Below, piece by piece: positions 1 to 8,099 of a DNA stretch of 51,395 nucleotides (position 1 is its first letter; every line of letters begins with the position of its first letter). A model generated the notes under the pieces. That model was given only the letters and a program-made list of their open reading frames with translations. It made no database searches and was not told where the DNA came from. This DNA is from Methylobacterium sp. J-088. GTDB taxonomy: Bacteria; Pseudomonadota; Alphaproteobacteria; Rhizobiales; Beijerinckiaceae. Location of the stretch: positions 1-51,395 of the forward strand of contig NZ_JAKSYH010000229.1 in the NCBI RefSeq assembly GCF_022829295.1, in the 5' to 3' direction. Both the position numbers and the translations under genes were made by a program.

Positions 1-199
1 CGCTGTAGCACCTGCTGTCTTCGGGAGGATGTGCGCCGATCCAAAGGGCGCACTGTCACTGTGTAGGACGCGCCGGCTACACGTGAACGGGGAGGACACG
101 GCAACCGGCGCGCTCGCCGGCAGGAGCGTGAGGGCGCTCAAACGCTGCGATGCAGGAGGAGAGGGATCCGAGGTGGAGGGATCCGTAGCCTCCCTGCTA

Positions 200-721
200 C
201 TACCCCTCGGCAGCCGTCTTGTGCTTCCGCGGCCGCCCAGGAGGGCGCTTCGGCTTCTCCGAGACCGTCTCCTCGAACTCTTCAGTCGCAGGAGCGGCCT
301 TCTTGCGCTGTTGGCCAAGCCCAAAGTTTTTAGCAAGGGCCGAGCGCTGGGCCGAGTAGTTGGCTGCCGTCGAGGGGTAGTCCCGCGGCAAGCCGAAGCG
401 CTCGCGGTATTGCTCGATCGTCATGCCGTTGCCGTTGAGATGGCGCTTGAGCGCCTTGTACGGTTTGCCGTCAATGAAGCTGATGATGGCGTCCGGCGTG
501 ACCGACTTTCGGATCTGAGCGGGGGTAAGCTTCTCGGTCGCCGGAGCTTCAGTCGCGCTGCTCTGGCCGAGCCCGGTGAGCGCATTGTGTATGCAGGCGA
601 TCAGCTCCGCCATATCGGTGGGTCGTACCGAATTCCTCGACACATAGGCTGAGACAATTTCGGCCGTAAATTCGATATAATCGACGGCAGCTGTCTCGAC
701 GGTCTCTGCGTTCTCATCCAC
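200..721 (-). CDS. MucR/Ros-family transcriptional regulator lacking zinc-finger cysteines
   Basis: MucR/Ros proteins are DNA-binding regulators of envelope, symbiosis and cell-cycle genes in Alphaproteobacteria. The family core is visible: a KPYKALKRHL segment followed by GMTIEQYRERFGLPRDYP and a YSAQRSALAKNFGLGQ tail. In classical Ros the finger starts with a CxxC-like pair; here that part reads SFIDGKPYK with no cysteine, and the second histidine position is also altered (HLNGNG). The C-terminus carries a basic PPGRPRKHK stretch resembling an AT-hook. I chose the GTG at 721 (about 173 residues) because the protein then begins VDENAETVETAA as in the family and an AGG precedes it; an ATG at 766 would add 15 atypical residues. 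It lies just downstream of the ctrA-like gene on the same strand. Family assignment is firm; target genes are unknown. Confidence 0.85.
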   Translation of the reverse strand: MDENAETVETAAVDYIEFTAEIVSAYVSRNSVRPTDMAELIACIHNALTGLGQSSATEAPATEKLTPAQIRKSVTPDAIISFIDGKPYKALKRHLNGNGMTIEQYRERFGLPRDYPSTAANYSAQRSALAKNFGLGQQRKKAAPATEEFEETVSEKPKRPPGRPRKHKTAAEG

Positions 722-802
722 GGCACACCTGCTCAATCGAAGCAGAACGTATGTGCCGGCGAACACTAGAAATCAACGCGAATTAAAGAATTTCTTTGTC
801 GA

Positions 803-817
803 ATAAGAGATTTTTAA
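803..817 (-). promoter_or_regulatory. CtrA-like half-site pair upstream of the mucR-like gene
   Basis: On the minus strand the sequence reads TTAA, seven bases, TTAT, one mismatch from the CtrA consensus TTAA-N7-TTAA. It overlaps the stop codon of the ctrA-like gene and lies about 80 bases upstream of the mucR-like start in an AT-rich spacer. Regulation by CtrA is inferred from the motif alone. Confidence 0.3.
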
Positions 818-1515
818 CCTGCCATCGCGCGGATTTCGCTGATGCCATCTCGCATCACGTATCCGCGTCCCCAGACGGTCTCGATGTAGTTCTTACCCGA
901 GCTGGTGTTGGCGAGCTTCTTGCGCAGCTTGCAGATGAAGACGTCGATGATCTTTAGCTCCGGCTCGTCCAAGCCACCGTAGAGGTGGTTGAGGAACATC
1001 TCCTTCGTGATCGTCGAGCCCTTCCGGAGTGCAAGGAGTTCCAGCAACTGGTACTCCTTCGTCGTCAGCGGGACACGTTTACCCTCGATCGAAGCCAGCT
1101 TCTCGTCAAGGTCGATCAAGAGATCGTCGATCGTGATCGTCGATTGGGCGTGGCCCTTCGAGCGACGCACGATGGCATGAATGCGCGCGATCAGCTCGTC
1201 CTTGTGGAACGGCTTGGTGAGATAGTCGTCCGCCCCGAACCCGAGGCCCTTCACTTTGTCCTCGATGCTGGCCAAGCCCGAGAGGACGAGAACCGGCGTT
1301 TTCACTTTCGCCACGCGCAGCGAGCGCAGGACCTCATAGCCCGACATATCGGGCAGGTTCAGATCAAGCAAGATGATGTCGTAATCATACAGCTTGCCGA
1401 GATCGACACCCTCTTCCCCCAAATCAGTGGTGAAGGTATTAAAGTTCTCGGACTTGAGCATCAGCTCAATGCTTTGAGAAACGGTGGCATCGTCTTCGAT
1501 CAGGAGAACACGCAT
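814..1515 (-). CDS. ctrA: CtrA-like cell-cycle response regulator
   Basis: OmpR/PhoB-type response regulator of 233 residues, the usual CtrA length. The receiver domain (about 1-118) has the acidic pair D8/D9, phosphoacceptor D51 in ILLDLNLPDMSG and the KPF lysine near residue 102. The DNA-binding domain (about 125-225) contains KEYQLLELLALRKG, TKEMFLNHLYGG and DEPELKIIDVFICKLRKKL, nearly identical to Caulobacter CtrA. CtrA is the master cell-cycle and motility regulator of Alphaproteobacteria, phosphorylated through CckA-ChpT. The ATG at 1515 follows an AGGTGGTTTC leader. Its nearness to repABC suggests this could be a second, replicon-borne ctrA rather than the chromosomal one; that is inference, since the rest of the genome is not visible. 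Confidence 0.93.
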   Translation of the reverse strand: MRVLLIEDDATVSQSIELMLKSENFNTFTTDLGEEGVDLGKLYDYDIILLDLNLPDMSGYEVLRSLRVAKVKTPVLVLSGLASIEDKVKGLGFGADDYLTKPFHKDELIARIHAIVRRSKGHAQSTITIDDLLIDLDEKLASIEGKRVPLTTKEYQLLELLALRKGSTITKEMFLNHLYGGLDEPELKIIDVFICKLRKKLANTSSGKNYIETVWGRGYVMRDGISEIRAMAG

Positions 1516-1555
1516 GAAACCACCTCAAAAGTTAAGGCTTCATACATGGGCAATT

Positions 1556-1570
1556 TTACCGAACCGTTAA
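1556..1570 (-). promoter_or_regulatory. Candidate CtrA box in the ctrA promoter
   Basis: TTAC, seven bases (CGAACCG), TTAA on the plus strand, i.e. TTAA-N7-GTAA on the minus strand, one mismatch from the CtrA consensus. It is centred about 48 bases upstream of the ctrA-like start codon, a position that would suit autoregulation as known for Caulobacter ctrA. Confidence 0.4.
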
Positions 1571-1675
1571 CGAGAACGCCCGCTGTTCAGCGCTCAGTGA
1601 CGAACCGCACCGCCCGTCCAAAAGCCCTTCAACTCCGGGCTGGAACGGCTAAGCATACTCTTCGCGCTCATCAAT

Positions 1676-1912
1676 CTATCCGTTCGCCTTTTTGTCTGTG
1701 AACGTGACCGATAGGCCGGTCACGTGATCATTCAGGATCTCCGCGATCTGCTGGGCATGGGCGTAGTTGACGCTGGCCCGCAGAGTCAGGTCGAGGACCA
1801 CATCGCCGAAAGCCTCAACCGCACCGCCGAGAGGCTCGAGGGCGATGAATGGGCGCCCTTCAGCATCCTCTTTCACGGTGAACCGACACTGCCCTCGCTC
1901 TGTCCGTGCCAT
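1676..1912 (-). CDS. Small conserved-looking hypothetical protein
   Basis: 78-residue protein without a recognised domain. It begins MARTERGQCRFTVKEDAEG and has a mixed alpha/beta composition, ending in TFTDKKANG. No signal peptide or membrane segment is visible. An 8-base perfect inverted repeat (1703-1710 with 1717-1724, 6-base loop) lies inside the 3' end of the gene and could act as a coding-region hairpin. The balanced amino-acid composition is better than that of the competing frames, so it is probably a real gene. Function unknown. Confidence 0.55.
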   Translation of the reverse strand: MARTERGQCRFTVKEDAEGRPFIALEPLGGAVEAFGDVVLDLTLRASVNYAHAQQIAEILNDHVTGLSVTFTDKKANG

Positions 1913-2489
1913 CGTAACGCCTCCGTATAGACCGCCAGCCTACACCCAACACGATCGCCCGCCAGTCCGCATCAACCTGTAGCCGGACAGCTTCGACGCT
2001 TCTCGCTTTAGGACGATAGCCGCTGCAGATGAATGTCATGAGTCGCTGGCAGCTGGTGCGAAAGATTTCACCCCGCAGTATGCGGGCCGGAGTCCGCAAT
2101 GAGGTGGTTCGGCTCAGTGGAGTTCGGTCTGTGGACCGGAGCGAAGGTTGCTAGGTCGCGTTTCGTCGAGACGACGTAGTAGCGGAGATCGCTCGGCAAC
2201 CAGTTGGCCAGGGCTTTCGACGGAATACAATGGTTGGGGAGGATCCGCGCTTGCAACATTCCCTCTCCTCGCATGATCGCGACCGCCTGCGCGGTGATCG
2301 CTTGTTTCGGCATCGATCAGCAATTGGTCGGGCCGGTCTGCATACAGCAGGCAATGAGCAGGCCGAGTATCTAGCACCGGCTATGCGACTTCACGCCAGG
2401 ATCTGATGTTCGTGTCGGCCTCCTGCTGAGGAAGGGGTACGGATACAGCAGCACCGGCCCGAGTTTCCCTCTCACACGGAGAGCGTCTG
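1913..2489. other. Stretch without a supportable gene
   Basis: About 580 bases between two small genes. Several short open frames exist on the minus strand, but they are rich in Arg/Pro/Ser, overlap one another and lack ribosome-binding sites. I see no RNA gene, repeat or transposon end. Confidence 0.5.
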
Positions 2490-2699
2490 ATGCCCGACGA
2501 AACGAAGAGCACGAATATGCAGGATCTCGCCAACAGCGAGTACGACGGCGAGCGGTGGGCTCGGGTTGGAGCTGAACGGCAAGCTGTTTCTCCAGTCAGC
2601 CCCAGAGCCCCTATGGATCCGACCCATCGTCCGGAGGTCGGCTTGACGCAGAAAGGCACCGACGAAGACGCCGTCGTTAAGCGGGAGACCGACGTCTGA
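2490..2699 (+). CDS. Possible small hydrophilic hypothetical protein
   Basis: 69-residue acidic, hydrophilic frame (MPDETKSTNMQDLANSEYDG at the start) with no recognised domain. A GGAGAG ribosome-binding site lies about 7 bases before the ATG, the main argument for it. The opposite strand also has an open frame, so coding is not certain. No function can be assigned. Confidence 0.35.
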   Translation: MPDETKSTNMQDLANSEYDGERWARVGAERQAVSPVSPRAPMDPTHRPEVGLTQKGTDEDAVVKRETDV

Positions 2700-2957
2700 G
2701 AGCAACAGACAGGCGTCAACCAGGGACGCGGGCTGGGCATGTCGAGATCATCGGTGGAAGTGGGCGCCAGGGTCTTTGTCCAGGGACGACCCCGTAGCCC
2801 AGCCCAGCCTAACGGCGGCGTTCCGCTCTCGCTCGCGCGTCACGACGATGCGCAGCAGCCTGTCTGCGGCCCCCGCTGTCAGAGTCCGAGCAGAACCTCC
2901 ACCCGGCTTAATCCCATACGCTGCGTGCGCAGGGGCACGTCACTAAAGAATGGTCGT

Positions 2958-2969
2958 ACTTATATAAGT
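2958..2969. promoter_or_regulatory. AT-rich palindrome upstream of a small exported-protein gene
   Basis: ACTTATATAAGT is a perfect 12-base palindrome about 65 bases upstream of the gene at 3035. It sits in the only AT-rich part of an otherwise featureless 335-base spacer (2700-3034), so it is a good candidate for a -10/operator region. No regulator is known. Confidence 0.3.
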
Positions 2970-3034
2970 CTTACGCAAGAAGAAATAGACCGGACGACTC
3001 GGACTGTACTGCGTAAAGGAGCACGAGCTAGATC

Positions 3035-3307
3035 ATGAAGACCCGTATGGCCGCCACTATCGCTGTTCTCGTGCTTGCCGTAGCCCCGATCTCGTCCGCT
3101 ATGGCCTACGACCGTCCTGCCTGGGCCGGCTCGACGTCCGACGATGTTGAAACCACCGGCGCGCTTGGCGCCCCAGCTGGCAGCCTATTCGGATACGACA
3201 ACAACCCTGCGACCTGCCCGATGAGCTCGGCTGCCGAGGGCAACGCCAACCAGCAGAACTTTCCGGTCAAGCAGTACGGCCAGACCGCCGGTGGGAACCG
3301 TTGCTGA
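3035..3307 (+). CDS. Small exported hypothetical protein
   Basis: 90 residues. Residues 1-24 form a clear Sec signal peptide (basic MKTRM, hydrophobic core, AMA cleavage motif before YDRPAWAG). The mature part is about 66 residues, rich in Gly/Ala/Asn, with one cysteine in the middle (TCPMSSAAEG) and one at the very C-terminus (NRC-stop), which could form a disulfide. GGAG lies 13 bases before the ATG. It is followed after 21 bases by a possible small membrane protein. Function unknown; probably periplasmic. Confidence 0.7.
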   Translation: MKTRMAATIAVLVLAVAPISSAMAYDRPAWAGSTSDDVETTGALGAPAGSLFGYDNNPATCPMSSAAEGNANQQNFPVKQYGQTAGGNRC

Positions 3308-3328
3308 TCGGTCAGGCAGATCGAAACC

Positions 3329-3478
3329 ATGCAGCTCAGGTTGTTCTCCTACGCGATGATCGCCGTGTTCGTAGGCGGCCTCGCAGTGACGGTGATCAGT
3401 TCGGCCGGCGTGCTGATGGGCCTGACAGCCACGGAAGACAGGCGGCCCTTGGAGTCGCTGGAATCGACAAGCGGTTGA
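3329..3478 (+). CDS. Possible 49-residue single-pass membrane peptide
   Basis: A short frame read directly from the sequence: it starts MQLRLFSYAMIAVFVGGLAV and has one continuous hydrophobic segment (about residues 5-33), then a polar tail ending ESLESTSG. The composition is typical of a small inner-membrane protein rather than a chance GC-rich frame. It follows the exported-protein gene by 21 bases on the same strand, so they may be co-transcribed. The ribosome-binding site is weak (CAGG). Confidence 0.4.
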   Translation: MQLRLFSYAMIAVFVGGLAVTVISSAGVLMGLTATEDRRPLESLESTSG

Positions 3479-3806
3479 ACGGCGGGGTGTGAGCCCCGTC
3501 GCCTTCGTATGCGGAAATTGGACGGGGCGTGGCGTGGACGTAAATGCGTGCTCGAACTCGGCTATGTCCTCCCCGGTGAAGGCTACAGCGCTGCGCCACT
3601 GGGAGTGGACGGCCAGAGGCAGGGCGAAGCTCCGCACGGGGTCGGCGCAACGGGGGACGATCAGCGGGCGTGAAGTCTGCTGCAGCGACCTCAGCCGAGA
3701 GCGATGCTCGGAGGAATCATAGCCGCACCTCGGGGTCCACAAGTCGCTGAGACGCGTTGTCGTCTTCGGGATAGCGCGTTCGACGCTGCTCCATCAGGAC
3801 GTCACG
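3479..3806. other. Spacer without a supportable gene
   Basis: About 330 bases. Frames on both strands are Arg/Ser-rich and lack ribosome-binding sites. No repeats or RNA signals were noticed. Confidence 0.4.
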
Positions 3807-4175
3807 ATGAACCCGCTCGTTTGGCTGCTCTCCAAGATTGTCCAATTTTTCTCTGTCGGCGGGGATCGGCGCAGAAGCCGATCGATGGCCGAAAAGGGAG
3901 AGGCTGGGGTTTACAAGGTTGAGACCGGAGGGCGGTCTAGAAATTTCGATGCCGATTATCGCGCTGCGACAAAACTGCTGAAGATGCGAATGGATCAGCA
4001 CTTTCCAGACAACTACCATGCTAGACTGAGCGGAGGCACGAACGGCACGCACGATCACGGCGAGGATCGCGCTGCGGCTGTCGATACGGCGTCGACGGCG
4101 ATCTCGACGGCGTTGCGGAAGGGAGCGACTGTCCAACAGGCCGCCGAAGCCGGAGCGGCAAGCGTTGGTATCTGA
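3807..4175 (+). CDS. Hypothetical protein with helical C-terminus
   Basis: 122 residues, starting MNPLVWLLSKIVQFFSVGG. The first 16 residues are hydrophobic, the middle is polar and basic, and residues about 85-122 (DRAAAVDTASTAISTALRKG onward) look like an amphipathic alpha-helix rich in Ala. An AGGA lies about 8 bases before the ATG. There is no recognised domain. The opposite strand carries an open frame of similar length, but its composition (Arg/Ser-rich) is less protein-like. Probably real, function unknown. Confidence 0.5.
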   Translation: MNPLVWLLSKIVQFFSVGGDRRRSRSMAEKGEAGVYKVETGGRSRNFDADYRAATKLLKMRMDQHFPDNYHARLSGGTNGTHDHGEDRAAAVDTASTAISTALRKGATVQQAAEAGAASVGI

Positions 4176-4445
4176 TCGTCGCAGCCGCGCATTGCGCCCG
4201 GCTAATGCTCAAACTTTTGCCGACTAGCACGCCTCCCGCTGCATCTTGGCGAGACGGTCCGCTTGCGTGTACCGCTTCGTTCCCATCCGTCCGTTCTCGT
4301 CCCGGCTCGACAGCTGTACCTTGGGGCGGACCACGCCCAGCGGAAAAGATCAGTCCTGCGGCATCACCGCGATGGCTCACGTCCGAATGTAAGACGTTGT
4401 CCCGTGCCGTCGCCGAAGCTATCTCCATGCCCGACCGAGGGGGCC

Positions 4446-6932
4446 ATGGACGCAGAGATCGAGAGACTGCGACGGCGCGAACGCGAACTCGAAGAGCGCG
4501 TGGCTCGCCTGCAGGCACAGCTGGCGGCGGGGCCGGGCGACGGCCTGCAGCGGCCGAGCCAGGGCCAGCGCACGTCCGCGGCCTCGGCCGACCTCCTGTT
4601 CACGGCGGCGGAGAAGACCCGCATGCCGCAGATCATCACCGATCCCAATCAGCCCGATAACCCCATCGTCTTCGCCAACCGGGCCTTCCAGAATCTGTGC
4701 GGCTACGATGCCGCCGAGCTTATCGGGCACAATTGCCGCTTCCTCCAGGGCCGCGACACCGATCCCGCCGACGTGGCCAAGGTGCGCGATGCCATTGCCG
4801 GCCGGCGCGACGTCGTTGTGGAGATCCTGAATTACCACCGCGACGGCACGCCGTTTCGCAACGAGCTTTACGTCAGCCCGGTCTTCGATCCTGACGGTCA
4901 GCTCCGTTACTTCTTCGCGAGCCAGCTCGACGTTACTCGCTTCCGGACCGCCGAGGGCGTGCTCGCCGAGAGCGAGGCCCGATACCGGGCCCTGTTCAAC
5001 GCCGTCGACAGCGGTTTCTGCATCGTCGAGATGCGCTTCAACGCGGAGGGACGGGCGGTCGATTACCGCTTTGTCGAGGTCAACCCGGCCTTCGAGCGGC
5101 AGACGGGACTGCGCGACGCCGCGGGCCGCTGGATCAGCGAACTCGTACCCGGCCTCGAACGCTCCTGGTTCGACACCTACGGGGAGGTCGCGCGTACCGG
5201 CCGCGCTATCAGGTTCGAGAGCGGGGCGATCGCGCTGGGGCGATGGTTCGACGTTCACGCCCTCCGCGTCGGCGAGCCCGAGCAGCACCGCGTGGCCCTC
5301 CTGTTCAACGACATCACCGACCGCCGCCGGGCCGAGACCACGCTCCAGGCGACGGCGGACGAGAGGACCACCGAGCGCGACCTCGTCTGGCGCGCGAGCC
5401 GAGACCTGCTGGTGATCTGCGGCTTCGACGGCTGCTTCCGCACGGCGAACGCCGCGTGGACCGAGATGCTGGGCTGGGACCTGGCCGAGGTAGTCGGTGC
5501 GCGTTTCGATGCGTTCGTCCACCCCGACGATCTCGATATCGCCGCGCGGGCGTTCGATCGCCTCGACGGCGGCAACCCTCTCGCCGACGTCGACGTGCGC
5601 ATGCGAACGCGCGAGGACGCCTATCGATGGATTTCTTGGAACGCCATTCCGACGGGCGGCAGCTTCTACGCGGCCGGCCGCGACGTCACCGAGCGGCGCG
5701 CGCTGGAGGAGCAACTTCGCCAATCTCAGAAGCTGGAAGCAGTGGGGCAACTCACGGGCGGCGTGGCCCATGACTTCAACAACTTGCTGACGGTGATCAA
5801 GTCCTCCACCGACCTGCTGAAGCGCCCCGATCTGGCGGAGGAGCGGCGCCAACGGTATGTCGGGGCCATCGCCGACACCGTGGACCGGGCCGCAAAGCTC
5901 ACCGGCCAACTCCTCGCCTTCGCCCGGCGGCAGGCGTTGCAGCCCGAGATCTTCGCGGTCGACCGCGCCGTCATCGCCGTGGCCGATATGGTGGGCACGC
6001 TCACGGGCGCGCGGGTGCACGTCGAGCTCGACCTGCCCGAGGGCGACAGCCACGACCTGCACATCAATGCCGATCCGAGCCAGTTCGACACCGCCCTTGT
6101 GAACCTCGTCATCAACGCCCGCGACGCGATGGACGGTGAAGGGCACCTGCGCATCCGGCTCCGCCGGGCGACGACGGTACCAGCCGTGCGGGCGCATTCC
6201 CGCCAACGCGGAGAGTTCGTGGCGATCTCGATCACCGACACGGGTTCCGGCATCGCGCCGGAGAACCTGGAACGGATCTTCGAGCCGTTCTTCACGACCA
6301 AGACCGTCGGGCAGGGAACTGGCCTCGGCCTCAGCCAAGTCTTCGGGTTTGCCAAACAGTCCGGCGGCGAGGTCATCGTCGAGAGCACGCTCGGCATCGG
6401 CACGACCTTCACCCTGTTTCTGCCCCGCGTCGCCTCCGCGGGCACCGCCGGACCGGCCGAAGAGCCGAAGGCGCTCGCCGAAGGGCACGGCACCCAGGTC
6501 CTCGTGGTTGAGGACAATCTCGACGTCGGCGCCTTCGCCGAGCAGGCTTTGCGGGAATTGGGTTACCAAACGGTCTGGGTGACGGACGCGCCGAAAGCGC
6601 TCGCCGAGATCGCGCGCACCCCAGCCCGATTCGAGGTGGTGTTCTCCGACGTGGTGATGCCGGGCATGAACGGCGTCGAACTCGCCGGCGAGATCCGGCG
6701 GCGGCGACCGGATATCCCGGTCGTGCTGACCTCTGGCTACAGCGACGTGCTCGCGTCGGAGGGCACGCACGGGTTCGACCTGCTGCGCAAGCCCTATTCC
6801 GTCGCCGACCTGTCCCGCATCCTGCGCCGCGCCGTTCAGGATGCCGGCGCGACGACACTGAGCGGCGGCGCCGGTTCCGACATCTTGACGGAAGCGTCCT
6901 GCCCGCCCGCAGGAGTGAGCGGGTCGCGTTGA
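4446..6932 (+). CDS. LOV-PAS-PAS hybrid sensor histidine kinase with receiver domain
   Basis: 828 residues. A coiled coil (about 1-30) precedes a LOV domain (about 52-165) with the flavin-binding motif GHNCRFLQG; C97 is the cysteine that forms the flavin adduct in blue light. Two further PAS domains follow (about 175-300 and 315-425), then HisKA with H442 in GGVAHDFNN, an ATPase domain with the N box (NLVINARDAMDG), DTGSGI and GTGLGLS, and a C-terminal receiver domain with phosphoacceptor D735 in VFSDVVMPGMNG. It should sense blue light and relay phosphate to its own receiver, and perhaps onward to a phosphotransfer protein not visible here. The start at 4446 has GAGGGGG just upstream; an in-frame ATG at 4263 would add an Arg-rich, non-protein-like leader. 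No cognate output regulator is adjacent. Confidence 0.9.
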   Translation: MDAEIERLRRRERELEERVARLQAQLAAGPGDGLQRPSQGQRTSAASADLLFTAAEKTRMPQIITDPNQPDNPIVFANRAFQNLCGYDAAELIGHNCRFLQGRDTDPADVAKVRDAIAGRRDVVVEILNYHRDGTPFRNELYVSPVFDPDGQLRYFFASQLDVTRFRTAEGVLAESEARYRALFNAVDSGFCIVEMRFNAEGRAVDYRFVEVNPAFERQTGLRDAAGRWISELVPGLERSWFDTYGEVARTGRAIRFESGAIALGRWFDVHALRVGEPEQHRVALLFNDITDRRRAETTLQATADERTTERDLVWRASRDLLVICGFDGCFRTANAAWTEMLGWDLAEVVGARFDAFVHPDDLDIAARAFDRLDGGNPLADVDVRMRTREDAYRWISWNAIPTGGSFYAAGRDVTERRALEEQLRQSQKLEAVGQLTGGVAHDFNNLLTVIKSSTDLLKRPDLAEERRQRYVGAIADTVDRAAKLTGQLLAFARRQALQPEIFAVDRAVIAVADMVGTLTGARVHVELDLPEGDSHDLHINADPSQFDTALVNLVINARDAMDGEGHLRIRLRRATTVPAVRAHSRQRGEFVAISITDTGSGIAPENLERIFEPFFTTKTVGQGTGLGLSQVFGFAKQSGGEVIVESTLGIGTTFTLFLPRVASAGTAGPAEEPKALAEGHGTQVLVVEDNLDVGAFAEQALRELGYQTVWVTDAPKALAEIARTPARFEVVFSDVVMPGMNGVELAGEIRRRRPDIPVVLTSGYSDVLASEGTHGFDLLRKPYSVADLSRILRRAVQDAGATTLSGGAGSDILTEASCPPAGVSGSR

Positions 6933-7013
6933 CGGCCGGAAACGGTGAGCACAACACCGCCCTGCCCTACTGAGTGCCGCCGACGGAGGCTGCGTGGAAT
7001 GCGCAATTGCCGA

Positions 7014-8099
7014 TTACGACGACGATGGGCCCGATCCAATCGATTCGAACCGTAGCCCTGTCGCTTGGTCGAAGACGTGGATATGCGCCGACGGAAACGA
7101 CACCCGGATGGCGTCGCTCAGCGGCGTGCCGTTTGCGATCTTGAGTGTCAACGCCGCCTCGCCCGGACGACCGGCATGAACCAGCATCTCGGCCCCGAGA
7201 TGTTCCACGACCTCGACCGGCCATGTCATGCCCGATGCGTCGAGCACGACATGTTCCGGCCGGATGCCCAGAATCACGGGGTGACCGTCCGGCCGATCCA
7301 ACCGCTGCGGCCCGAGGTCGATGTCTGCGTCCGCGACACGCACCATCGTCCCGTTCCGACCCAGCAGACCGGGCAGGAGGTTCATCGCCGGAGAACCGAT
7401 GAACCCCGCGACGTAGGTATCGGCGGGGCGCGCGTACACCTCCGTCGGCGTCGCCAGTTGCACCGGCACGCCCTGGTGCATCACGAGCAGCCGGTCGCCT
7501 AAAGTCATCGCTTCGACCTGATCGTGCGTGACGTAGAGGCTCGTCACCTTCAGGCGGCGCTGGAGGCGGCGGATCTCGCCGCGCATCTGCACCCGAAGCT
7601 TGGCGTCGAGGTTCGAAAGGGGCTCGTCGAACAGGAACAGCTTCGGGTCGCGGACGATGGCGCGCCCCATGGCGACCCGCTGGCGCTGGCCGCCGGAGAG
7701 CTGACGCGGCTTGCGCTCGAGCAGCGCCTCCAAGCCCAGCAGGGCCGAGGCCGCATCGACCTTCGCGCGGATTTCGGCGCGGGGCAGGCCACGGATCTTC
7801 AGCCCGTAGGCCATGTTGTCGAACACGCTCATGTGCGGGTACAGGGCGTAGTTCTGGAACACCATGGCGATGTCGCGCGCCGACGGGTCGAGGTCGGTGA
7901 CGTCGCGCCCGTCGATCTGGACGCGCCCGGCGGTGGGCGTCTCGAGACCCGCCACGACGCGCAGCAGGGTGGATTTTCCGCAGCCCGACGCGCCGACGAT
8001 CACCAGCATCTCGCCGTCCGCCAGGGCGAGATCGACCCCCTTCAGGATCTCGTTGCTGCCGAAACTCTTGCGCAGGCCGTCGAGTTGTAGGCCCGCCAT
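7014..8099 (-). CDS. ugpC: sn-glycerol-3-phosphate ABC transporter, ATP-binding subunit
   Basis: 361 residues, the MalK/UgpC type with an N-terminal ATPase and a C-terminal OB-fold regulatory region. Walker A is GASGCGKST (36-44), the signature is LSGGQ (134-138) and Walker B is FLFDE (155-159); an H-loop THDQVEAMTLGD follows. It powers import through UgpA and UgpE. Its ATG overlaps the ugpE stop by one base (TGATG), so translation is coupled. Upstream in-frame ATGs give Gly/Pro-rich non-coding-like sequence and were rejected. MalK-type ATPases are shared among sugar systems, so the substrate is read from UgpB and UgpE. Confidence 0.9.
   Translation of the reverse strand: MAGLQLDGLRKSFGSNEILKGVDLALADGEMLVIVGASGCGKSTLLRVVAGLETPTAGRVQIDGRDVTDLDPSARDIAMVFQNYALYPHMSVFDNMAYGLKIRGLPRAEIRAKVDAASALLGLEALLERKPRQLSGGQRQRVAMGRAIVRDPKLFLFDEPLSNLDAKLRVQMRGEIRRLQRRLKVTSLYVTHDQVEAMTLGDRLLVMHQGVPVQLATPTEVYARPADTYVAGFIGSPAMNLLPGLLGRNGTMVRVADADIDLGPQRLDRPDGHPVILGIRPEHVVLDASGMTWPVEVVEHLGAEMLVHAGRPGEAALTLKIANGTPLSDAIRVSFPSAHIHVFDQATGLRFESIGSGPSSS

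Noticed and set aside
29..652. A 207-codon plus-strand frame at the window start
   Set aside because: Antisense to the mucR-like gene and Leu/Arg-rich without a domain.
4419..6770. A 783-codon open frame antisense to the LOV kinase gene
   Set aside because: Its translation is Arg/Gly/Asp-rich with no domain, and the plus-strand kinase is complete with all motifs. Such frames are a by-product of high GC at third codon positions.
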